From Asterias rubens (lineage: Eukaryota > Echinodermata > Asteroidea > Forcipulatida > Asteriidae), in assembly GCF_902459465.1 (NCBI RefSeq), contig NC_047067.1, positions 14,644,840-14,708,839 of the forward strand: 64,000 nt of DNA. Direction: 5' to 3'. Below, one piece after another: positions 1 to 12,200 of this stretch. Within the stretch, counting starts at the first letter, position 1. Every line of letters begins with the position of its first letter. The position numbers and the translations under genes are program-made. The notes beneath the pieces were generated by a model that saw nothing but the letters and a program-made list of their open reading frames with translations, was not told the origin of the DNA and searched no databases.

Positions 1-117
1 AGTACATGCTAAGAAAAAGTATTCAAAGTTGAAGAATTGTGTTCTGTTAAAGAGATGATACGAAAAAACCTTTGACCAATCTTGCCAAACTATTTCTTAC
101 CCAACTCAATTATTCAG

Positions 118-294
118 GTTGTACCAGCCATACAAGCCTTTGTCACCGAGAAGCTCCATCGTAAGTTTATTGAACCTCCACCCTTTGATCTGGGCAAGGC
201 GTTTAATGACAGTCATTGCTGTGCACCGCTCATCTTCGTTCTGTCTCCCGGTAGCGACCCCACAGCTGCTCTCCTCAAGTTTGCAGATGATCAG
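118..294 (+). CDS. DNAH7: Dynein heavy chain exon 1 of 11 in window
   Basis: The acceptor is TATTCAG and the donor is GTAAAA, giving 59 whole codons (phase 0 to 0). It carries [20 protein letters not shown], the start of the AAA6 region. The earlier exons lie outside the window. Confidence 0.95.
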
Positions 295-3200
295 GTAAAA
301 TAGAAATCTCTCATATTCATTAGAGACACTGGACACTATTTGTTATTGTCGAAAACCTGTCTTCTCACTTGGTGTATCTCAATATTATGCACAAAATTAC
401 AAACCTGTGAAAATTTTAACTCAATTGGTCGTCGAAGATGCGAGATAATAACAGAAGAAAAAACACCCTTGTCACACGAAGTTGCTTGATTTCAGGACAA
501 CAAAGTCTAATTCTGAGGTCTCAAAATCAAATTTGAATATTTAAGTGGAAAATTACTTCTTTCTGGAAAACTACGTTACTTCAGAGGGAGCCGTTTCTCA
601 CAATGTCTTATACTATCAACAGCTCTCCATTGCTTGTTTACCAGGTTACTTTTATGCTAACGAATATTCATATAAATATAATTGTCTTTATTGTTCTAGG
701 GTTTTGGAGGCAGCAAGCTGAGCTCACTGTCTCTTGGCCAGGGTCAGGGTCCGATCGCAATGCGTCTGATTGAGAAAGGAGTCAAGGAAGGGACCTGGGT
801 GGTCCTTCAGAACTGTCATTTAGCCGTCTCTTGGATGACCACGTTGGAGAAGATCTGTGAGGTACGTTGAAGGGGAAAAAAATATAGTACAATTTAGTTT
901 GTGCCCTTTACATAACAATTATCAGAAGCACATATAAAGCCGTGTTCGCATTGGACTTAAAATGGTTAACTTACCACCCCAAACTGTTAATTTACCGATA
1001 ATAAGTCCAAGTTCGAACAGCCAGTAACTTACCGGGGTGGAAAGTTACCGCCACGGCGCTGTTAACTTAACAGGCTGATTCGAGCCACGGTAACTTAACA
1101 ATGTTAACTTAACAGGGACTGCTGATGTTCGAGCCATTGCGTGCAATACATGCAGCTCAAAAAATGCAGGTTAAAAACATAGCTGCGTTTCCACTGCGTA
1201 CGCAGCGCGCGGAGCCTAAGCATGAGCCGGAGCCCAAGCCGAGGTTTAAGAAAGGCCCTTGGTAAGTTACCTGACACAAATTAATCCAAGTGCGAACAAC
1301 TGTTAACTTACCGGCCCGGTAAGTTAACACACCGGGCCGGTAAGTTAACAAACCAGGCCGGTAAGTTAACACACCGGGCCGGTAAGTTAACACACCCAAA
1401 AGTCCAATGCGAACGCGGCTTAAAATGCAAAGAAAGGATGAAAAGATAAAGAGAAAAGACTGGTCACCTTGTTGAATTCATAAAAGTGTATCAGGGACCT
1501 CAAGTCAGTAACAAATAAATATGTCACTGGGTGAACTCAATGATTTTTAGCTTAGGATACCTGTCCGAAGGTAGTCAATTAGAGACCGTCAAGCTCACCA
1601 GCAAGAAACAGGCAAGCTTATTGACAAGCTTACCGACAAGCTTACTGGAACGCTTACCGGCAAGCTAGTGTTTTTTTTAGCTTGTAACCTTATTCTGGTA
1701 AGCATAATTTTGTTGTGCTTAGCAGCTTTTTATACTTCAGCAGCTCTTTAAAATTGGGCCCAGATTCGAAAGAACTGAAATTTAGGACAATGTCACAATC
1801 TTTTCTCTCTCCCCATACAGGAGTTGAACCCAGAAACCACCCATCCAGACTTCCGTCTGTGGTTAACATCCTACCCATCACCCCATTTCCCCGTGGCCGT
1901 GTTGCAGAATGGAGTGAAGATGACCAATGAGCCTCCCAAGGGCCTGAGATCCAATGTCATCCGCTCCTATCTGAGCGATCCCATCTCGGATCCGGAATTC
2001 TTTACTGGCGTCAAGGCAGAGGTTTGTACTGCGGAACATTTTTTCCCATCTCAAAAAGATTTTTTTTTTTTTCTGTGATTTTTTTTATTGCTTGTTTGAT
2101 TTGCTGACATGATGTTCTCTTATGCTTCATTCAACTCTGCTTTGATTTGTTCCACCAACAATTTTTTATCCAGGAAATCGGGATCGGTGTATGGTTTAAA
2201 ACCCAAAAAATATGTCAGGGGTGGATTTCACAAAGAGTTAAGACTAGTCTTATCTCGAGTTAGGACGAAACTCGTCCTAACTTACAACTTGCCATATGTT
2301 TTTAATATCTCTTAGGACTTGTCCTAGCTCTTTGTGAAATTGACCACTAGTTGCCTGTAATTGCCTATTGTGACATTTCATTCCCTACCTGCCAATTGTA
2401 AGTTTTAAAATGGCTTCGTTATGGGGGGAAGGGAGACTGGGTGTTGGTGAAAGTTCCTCAGCATTCTCTCAGCCGGCAGAAAGACAAAAAAATATTAGAA
2501 AACAACCCTTGACTTAATCCTTTAGGGACCATTTATTTCTTTATAATCATCACCATACACCCAGACATTGCTAATCAGGTCAAATGTCAGAAAAATTAAT
2601 AATGTGTTTTTTGAGATGTAGATTCTATGTTTACGTGGGAAACATTGGAAAATTTCAATTCAGTCCCAAACGATTTCTTTGACCCCATTGTTTGAGCAAA
2701 AGTTGGGCAAATATTTCGGGGGCTATAGGCATTTTTGTAGCAGCTGCTTGCAACTTTGGTCTCTCAAGGGTTAACACCGCCTCTTCCCCTCGTACTGTCA
2801 CTCTAACACTTTCCTTCAGTAGATTTTAAACAATCTTTTTCCCTGCTTGCTTTATTATCAAATCACTCCCCCCCCCTCCCAACCCTCCCTGTATCATTCA
2901 TTAAAGAACTTGCAGTTCACGCATCTTCTCCTTCACCCTTTCCATCCCATTATACCCACTTGCTGTGATATCTCCCCTTTGGTGTGCTGTGAATATAACC
3001 AACCCTTGATATCATCATCTACATGTTCCAATCCTGGTGTTTCCATCTGCAGTCTCAGGTATGGTTTCCCTATAAACGTCTTCTCTGTGCCTAATTTCCA
3101 AAAAGTAGCTAAGCACTATAAAAACATGCTCACCAAAATATGGTTGCCAGCCGAAATAGCTTTCCACCTGTACAATTTGTGACTGGTAACTTGCTTGTTT

Positions 3201-6200
3201 TTGCTTAGCATTAAATTTGAAAGCAGTATTTGCTGTTAAAGCAGCTTTATGAAATTGGGCCCTGATATAGACCATGTAACCATTGTCTACATAGAGAGTG
3301 ACTGTGTACAATTTTAAACATTCTGCCTTTCTGGCAGGCAAGATACTGCACTGGTCATATGGGAAATGTTCACATCTTGCGTCATAATTTCTAGATTAAC
3401 TCAAGATTTATGAAAATAAAACTGAACAAGTTTTGAGATGTGCCTACTTGAATACCAAAAGTTGATAAAAATCGCACCGTGCAATCTCCCTTAAGTGTAA
3501 GGTTGAATATTTTCGTCCAGAGCTGTGTGCAAATCTTGCCTGCAGGAAGTCCAGGTTCTGTGGCTCTTTTGTAAGCATGTGATGTCACAGATTACATGGT
3601 CTATACATTTAACGACCAGGGGGTCGATTTCACATAGAGTTAGGACTAGTCCTAACTTAGGACTAGTCCTATCCTAGGATACAAACTGCATGGATAGTCC
3701 TAAGTTAGGGCTAGTAACTGGTCCTAACTCAAGATAAGACTAGTCCTAATTCTTTGTGAAATCCACCCCTGGTTACATTATATGGTCATAAAACTTAGAC
3801 CATTTCTTTTGTCAGAGTCAAAACTTCATCAATTTGGCTCAAATAGTTTCCTGTACACTTTTGCAAAATGAAAAGAAACTTGCCAGGGCTCAATTTCACA
3901 AAGCACCAAGATTGATCGTAAGATGAGTTGTCACTTGTCAGTATTGCCATAGTGGTTTGTATTTACATGTATGACATTTCACTTTGGTTAGCAATTAATC
4001 ACAGTTATGATCAATCGTAGCTCTTTTTGAAACCAACCCCATTCCTGTTCTTACCACATTCATATCTGATTTTTATACTGGGAACATAACAATGAACAGG
4101 CTTGATATGCTTCCTACTCTAGTCCAATTTCTGATTTTGTATTTTGCCCTTGGAAAAATCTGATTTACAGCTGTACCTGTAGGTCAGCTCTTGTACTTGA
4201 TAGAAATATTCCTATTGTTTTCCATGGACCAAATATCACGCCTGAATGAAGTCATCTTGGTTAATTGATGTCTTATTCAGAATTACTACATCGTTGAAGT
4301 CTTTCATAACGTGAATTGCTTCCTTTTTATTGCAGAGAGCCTGGAAGAAGCTTCTCTATGGGTTATGTTTCTTCCACGCCTTGGTCCAAGAGAGACGAAA
4401 CTTTGGTCCTATCGGTTGGAACATCCCATACGAGTTCAACGAGACAGATTTACGCATCAGTGTTCGCCAGCTTGCTATGTTCCTGAATGAGTATGAGGTG
4501 GGCATAGCATATAGAACGCCGGTGTAATAGATGTTATATTTGTATTGAGGATAAATTTGGTTTTTGCACTTATGTTTTACTGGCGCTAATGGGGGAGTCG
4601 AGTCCTGGACACGGATCAGAAGTAACACGTAGTTCAGCTTTCGATGCAGGATTCAGACTGACGGCCTCGTGGCCAGCTTGCGAGCTGGCCACTCATGTCT
4701 TCATGCCTGACTAGTTCATTATTACATAATCACCGCACTTAACACCAATGTGTATTAAGCACTGTATACTCAATATTTTCTGAGTTCAGGGTGGTTATAG
4801 GTCGTTGTAGTGGTTCCTTTCCTTGCCTTTCACCTCATGGACTCTGGTTCAAATCATGCTGAGGGCACTATGTGGATTGGGTTTTCAGTCCCTACCTCAC
4901 TGCAAGGGTTCCCCTGGACTTTTCCTCCAACATGGGAGATTAAATCCCCTAGAGTTTCTGTCCCAAAAGGGAAACTAACATGGGCTGGAGGAGGATGATT
5001 CAAAAGAGGGCGGTATCAGAAGTTGTACACAGAATGCCGTATGAAAGGGGGGGGGGGGTGAGGACACACAGAGTCTTCGGGGGACAGAATCCCCTGCCAC
5101 ATAAGCATTGTAAAAGTGACTACAAAAGCTGCTATAATTTCATGAGAAGCAAAATACATATGGTAATATCAACCATGAAGGTTTATGGTGTTTTTTTTGT
5201 ATACAGTTTGCATTGTTCAGGCTAGCCCGTGGTCGAGTGGTAATCCCCCAGGCTAGTGATTTGGCCGTGGATTTTGTTCACAGAACTTGGGGAAAGTACT
5301 GAGTATACAGTGCTTTATACACATCGGTGTAAGGGTCAAAATCAAATCGTGTTTATATCAAAAAGAATCCTTGCTCTCGATGTTTAAAACATGTATTTCA
5401 ACGTTTTTATTTGCAGGATACACCCTTTGATGCCATCAAGTACCTGACGGGCGAGTGTAACTACGGAGGCCGTGTAACGGATCCATGGGACAGACGTAAT
5501 CTTCATAACATCCTAGAAAAGATGTACTGTCCTGGAATCATTGATACGGATGACTACCGGTTTGATAACAGTGGGTTGTACTATGCACCCAAGACAGGAG
5601 ATGTAAGTGCCTCCTCATAGGTTGAATAGTTGTCATCATATAACTGACATACAGATCCTTGTCATTTGATTGGTGGAACTAACTTCACGTGACATTCACT
5701 ATTACTCCCATCCGCACCGGCGATCAAAAAGACCTATTCGCCCATGGGGAATAGCATTTCCCATTCAACAGTTGGGATCCTCCTTGTTCCCAGCGCCGCC
5801 GCGCCGCTGCTAAAACAAAGGAGCACCTGGAGGTCTTCAAACGCTATTTCATTAACTCTGACAGTGTTTCAGCAGTGTTGTAGTCGAGACGGAAAAGTCT
5901 GAGACATGACCAACACCATCCTTTGAGACTGAGACCTGTACTTTGAGACTGAGACCGTGACCAAGACCTCAATGTCCAAGACAAAATCTCAATGTCCGAT
6001 ACCAAGACTGAGACTAAGATGGCCCCTTTCGAGACTGACACCTCCCCTTTAAGACTGTGATCGAGACCTTAATCTCTAAGACTGATACCAAGATCAAGCA
6101 CTCAAGCTCAGAGGCAGAGCTCTAGATCTCTCACAAATCTGTAAAGATTAAACAAAAATTCAAATCCATTTTCCTGTATTTTCAATGGATTTTAAATGCT

Positions 6201-9200
6201 GAACCACTGCTTGTTCCCTCGTATGTCTTTTCACAGCCTGCACTTTGGTTGTTACATAGCCACAATATGGTACAGGAAAAAGGTTTGACCATGCTGCAGT
6301 ACCCTCAAAGGAAATAACAAAACACTACAGGGCAAGTTTCAAAGTTACCGCTCGGCCACGACACGACATGATTAACCCAAAATAGTTTTTCAATTTCTTT
6401 CACACCTTTTTGCAAACTTGCCTTAATATTCAATTTGATTTTTTCGATATAATTACAGTACGAGAGTTATCTAGAGTACACCAAGAACCTTCCAATCATC
6501 GCTAACCCTGAGATCTTTGGCATGCACGCCAACGCCGACATCACCAAGGAACAGTCCGAGACTAAACTCCTCTTCGATAACATCCTTCTGACTCAGGTAT
6601 ACATAAACATAACTCACTACTATCCTATCACTAGCTGCCATGAATATAACATCTTCTTGAGCTCTGTTACAATTGAATCTGCTTACTGTGTAATTCTGCA
6701 CTTCTAGGCCCAATATCATAAAGCAGTAAGCAGAAAACAACGCTTAGCAAATTATTTTGCTAAGCAAACAATTAATGGGACACCAGTTGCAAAAATGCAA
6801 CTTTTACTCTGGTACTCAGTTTCTGCGTAGCAAGACTTGTCCGTGCTTACAGGCTTTATTATAAAATTGAGCCAAGGGCCATAGAATTATGTACTTTACA
6901 GGGTGCTGTAAGCGCAGAATTCTGCTGGAAGCAGAACCATGAATTTGTACCCAGTTCATTTCAACAGTCCAATAAATCCATTCAGCCTCCATCTATTGAA
7001 AAAAGAAGCGTGTCGTTTCACTCAGGTCGTCTTTTTATCCCAAGTGTTTGCCAGTGAGCTTTGCCTACTCTGGTTTAGACCACAGTCCAATGTCATGTCG
7101 CCTCTTATCGCAGAATTCTATCGCTCCACCCCCCAAAAATCACACTCTTTACTGCGCACCATAAGCGCAGAATTCTGTGGTGAGCAGCCCTATGAAACAA
7201 AGCCCTGGCTGCTGGGCACAATCTTTTACTTTAAAATATCTGAACCACGACATAATGTCCAAAACTTCTTTTCATACTTGTTCTCCATATTCATTTCACA
7301 ATTACGAATTAGTGCTTCTACTTTAAATCATGCTCTGCTTATATTCGACTAGGATAGCTCATTGTTCTCTTAATATTGTTCTTCATTGCATTGCATGTAG
7401 AGATTTCAACTATGAATCATTATCATATTCAATGTACCCGTCCTCCCCCCCCCCTCCCCGATCCCTCCCAATTATCCCTAGCCTTTACTGGTGATTTGCA
7501 GAGTTTTCTGATGGGTGCTTAACGCAGATCTTTGAGACTTGATTTGCAGTGACCAATCAGCCTAACTATCATTTGCTTTACATGCTGGTGTATCTTTATC
7601 TCCATATCCCACACATGCATGTGTGTACCCTGCTTGCCATGTTTAGGGGTTACTGCATAGAATAAGGTGTACATTGATTGCCTTACAAGGGAACAGGCAA
7701 TTTATGACCCCAAACTGGTGTAACAAAAACAGGGCTATGCAACTTTGAGCAAGTCGAGTGCACACATTTAGTCAACTACTGACCAGCAATGTGCATGCGC
7801 GGTCACTCAAACGACTCGTATGGAAGCCTAGTCAACCAACGATACCACGGTATTCAACACTTCATTGCTTACCGCGGTTTTGCTAAAGTGTCACTGGTTC
7901 CCCTCTGCGCTTTATACATGATAGAATGGAACATGCCTTGAAGAAACCATGGTCATGCGGCTGGTTCCAAATGGTCGACCACACTAGTCAACCAATGGTC
8001 GACTAGCCTGTGTTCCAGTCAATATAGTCAATCTTTAGTTAACCATATGGTGTGCACTCGAACTTGCTCTTTAATGAAATCTTTTCTTTTTCTCCATCCT
8101 TTGTCAAAGCCAATGTGTAATTATCCCTGTTGACCTTTGACCTGTGTTTAACCTTTAACCTCTCCTTCCCATCTTACCATCCTGTGTGCTGTGATAATTC
8201 CACTTGCTGCATTTTATTCCTGCTGTGAAATCACATAAACATCTCCTCATCATAATGTGTGTGTTGCGTACACCAATGCCAATCATCACTTAACCTGACA
8301 ACACACGATGCCCATATACAGAGTCAGGTATGTTGAGAACTTGGTGACGACATCTTCCTTGTTTTGACACATTTTTTTCAAAAAATCCATTTGGATCACT
8401 TGTGCACAAAGGGCAAGATTTTCATTAACGATGTCATTAATTTACATTTTGCCACAACAGAAAACAGATTGCAAAAAAAACACTACAGATTTTATGAAAA
8501 GTATTTACATCAATTATTGTTATTGTTATATAATTTGGTTTTTACCCAATTATACCAAAGGCAATGTGTATTTAAGCGATGTATACTTTAACAGGCAAAA
8601 ACACTCGGGTGGGATTCGAACCTAAGGCCTTTGCATTGCTAGAGCCGATGCCTTACCATTATACCACTGAGCTAGCCCGGTGGCTAGAGGCAGTTTGAAT
8701 CCTATGTGTTAGCAGTGGGTACCACTGCTATTTCTATTTTTATTTTTTAATTTTTTTTTTTCCCGTTTTTGGGCGGATACAAATGTAGTCTCAAATGCAT
8801 ATTTATCTCAGTCTCAAACAACACATTAAATGTTGTATTCCATCTAGCATACTATTTGCTTGAACAATATTTTAATTGAGATAATTTTTTGAATAATCAT
8901 TATTTAATACTTCAATGAGGTTATTGCTAATGGTGTGCCTTCCTATGTATTCACTAACTGAAATTAATGTTTGTATTTGATGTGATATTAATCAATTTAA
9001 ATGCTGTATCCTCCCCCTTTCTCTCTTTCCCCTCCCCCTCTCCTGACAGAAATGTACATGAAATCAAGACTGCTCTAGTGTACATGTAGTTGTATATTCA
9101 TTTTGTGTGTGCATGATATCTGTGTGCATGATTTCGTGTTTTTATGCGAATCCTAAATCTGTGCATGTTTGTCACTTCATAACCATTATGACCATTTTTC

Positions 9201-12200
9201 TCCCCATTTCCTTCATATCTCACATTGTGCCCTTTCACTGCATTATCCCTTGAATGCATGAATATCCACCATCATCGAATCCACCATTTCTGCTCACAGG
9301 CTCAGGTATTGTACCAATGCTTCTTGAAAAATATCCATATCCTTATGAAATCAAATATGATTTGTTTGAATGCATTTGTAAAACTTTGCATTTGAAACTT
9401 TGTATTTGAATCTTTGCATTTTAAACTTTGCACTTGAATTTTTGCATTTGAAACGTTGCATTTGAAACTTTGTATTTTAAACTTTGCATTTTATACTTTG
9501 CATTTGAATCTTTGCATTTGAAACATTGCATTTGAAACTTTGCATTTGAAACTTTGTATTTGAATATTTTTTATTTGAATCTTTGCATTTAAACTGTTCA
9601 TTTGAATCTCTGCTTTGCATTTGAAATTGTGTATTTTAATCTTTGCATTTGAAATTTTGCATTTGAAACATTGCATTTAAAACTTTGCATTTTAAACTTT
9701 GTGTTTGAAACTTTGCATTTGAAACATTGCATTTGAACTTTGCATCTGAAACGTTGCAATTGAAACTTTGCATTTGATACTTTGTGTTTGAAACTTTGTT
9801 TTTGAATCTTTGCATTTGAAACTCTGCATTTGAAACTTTGCATTGAAACTTTTCTACTTCTGTTACTTGTAGATACTTAGTAGTAATTTGTAGTATGTAG
9901 CGCAATATATTTTAATATAAGATCTCCTGTGACATTTTCTACACCTCAGGCCTAACGTTATTGTTGTTATTCTTTATATTTATTGCTTTATATATTTTAT
10001 AGCTAGCATCACTCAGGCCTAGGGTTACATTTGTCCTCTATGATTTTATCACAGACAAATGCTACAAACCTTATTACTGCACCTTACTATACCATACACT
10101 GAAACATCCATTTAGACATGAAAATTCACTATAGACCTCACGTAGCCACCATATTTGTCCAGTACCCCCATTACACTCGATGATTATTGTAAGCACACAA
10201 CAGAGGAACTAGAATATTTCCCTCCTGCCTCAGTCTGATGCAGTATGTGTGGAATAAGAAAATTACTGTAATGTGATATTGGTCTATAAAGAAAATTACT
10301 GTAACGTGATATTGGTCTATAAAGAAAATTACTGTAACGTGATATTGGTCTATAAAGAAAATTACTGTAACGTGATATTGGTCTATAAAGAAAATTACTG
10401 TAACGTGATATTGGTCTATAAAGAAAATTACTGTAACGTGATATTGGTCTATAAAGAAAATTACTGTAACGTGATATTGGTCTATAAAGAAAATTACTGT
10501 AACGTGATATTGGTCTATAAAGAAAATTACTGTAACGTGATATTGGTCTATAAAGAAAATTACTGTAACGTGATATTTGTCTATAAATCAAAAACAATAG
10601 TTAGTGGTCTGCCGTTTCGAGCCGAGCAAGTCACTCTCAAAGGCTAAATGAATCTTAACCTTTTTAGCCTTGACTTTATTTAGCCTTCAAGAAAGACTCT
10701 GCTATGGTCAAATCAAGCCACTAACAATGTTGCAAGAAACAAAACAGTAATACAAAACAAAGAATACTAAAGCTCCTTTTAGTTGGTTAGCAGTTTTCAA
10801 CAGTTAGTTGTATTTTCTCAGGTCTATAAGTAGTAACATTTCCTCTTTTCCTTTCCTCAAAACCAGTCTCGCTCTTCCAAGGGCGGTGCCAAGACAAATG
10901 ATGAGATAGTGACCGAGGTGGCCACGGACATCCTGAGCAAGTTACCACCCAACTTTGACACTGAGGCGGGGCTGAGGAAGTATCCTACGACCTACACACA
11001 AAGTATGAACACTGTCCTGGTGCAGGAAATGACTCGGTTTAACAACCTACTGATAAGTGTCAGGAATAGCTTGATCAACATACAGAAAGCTCTCAAGGTA
11101 AATACACAGGTCTTTTTCTTCAGCTGCTCCACGCGTATGGAACTCTCCAACACTTAATCTTAGATTTTTGTTTTTTGTGCCACAAAATTCAAATACCTTC
11201 TCAAAAGTTATCTTATGCTACAGGTTTTCAAGGACTTATTTTGTTTATTTAAATTTTGTATTTACTAATATTTTTACTAAGATCGAATTATAAATAATAG
11301 TAAACATGCGGGTACTGCCATGAACTAAATCTTTTTTGAGGGAGTGTTGGCTCTGAAAAAAAGACACTTTGGTCACAACTTTGCGAACAGTATACTCTGT
11401 TCGTCTTTTTTATTCTTTTTATCCTAAAGACAAGCAGAGTAAACTTTTCAAAACCTTGCGAATAAACAGGTAACCGCAAGTTTACGATTATTTATAGTAT
11501 TTTTTTCATTCTTCACGCCATGCAAAGGTTCAAACATCACTTAATATTTGTGTGTTTTCAATTCAGGGTCTGGTGGTGATGTCCACTGAGCTAGAGGAGG
11601 TGGTTAACAGTATGCTGAAAGGCAGGATTCCAGGGGTCTGGATGAAGAAATCCTACCCCTCCCTCAAACCTCTCGGTGGTTACGTCAACGACTTCTTAGC
11701 AAGACTCAAGTTTCTTCAGGTAAGTAAACTAAGTAAGGGTTCAATAAAGAATAATCTCCTTAGAGCGGGGCTTGACCTTCATGCAGGCGCTCTAAATCAC
11801 AGGGTCCGTTTTTTGTTGTTCAACCCAAATTTATTATAAGTTTTCTCAGTCAGTTTCCCTTTATTACTTGCTAGTATAAACTCAGACGAAAATATGCCAA
11901 TCTGTTGTGCCGATTTGCTCAGATAAAAACAAGCAAACTTTTAGAACAAAACACAACTTAGAGGAGATACTATTTAGTTTAAATTATTTGCCAAAATGGA
12001 ATCATGTCTTATGATGACATAATAATATTCACTACAACGTACTTCCGTAGTTGGATCAAAAGATCTGCGTCATTACTATATTCAGAGGATGAAATTGTTT
12101 GCATTCTTGAGGATCTGGATCAGGTCAGAAGTGTTCAGCATTTATAATGTACACTGGTATAACAAATATATATCCCTAGTTATGACCTTAGGGGCTAGTA

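Noticed and set aside
6939..7352. 137-codon plus-strand frame in a dynein intron
   Set aside because: There is no recognised domain, it overlaps repeat sequence, and flanking dynein exons join without it.
8606..8680. Possible functional tRNA gene on the minus strand
   Set aside because: A and B boxes are present, but the head continues into the common SINE body and no paired acceptor stem or terminator is clear.
9491..9905. Minus-strand frames rich in FKCKVSNAK
   Set aside because: They read a degenerate 14-bp minisatellite.
10258..10587. CRISPR-like regular repeat
   Set aside because: Repeats are head-to-tail with no unique spacers, in a eukaryotic intron.
10184..10647. 124- and 137-codon frames on opposite strands
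   Set aside because: Both are by-products of the 33-bp minisatellite in a dynein intron.
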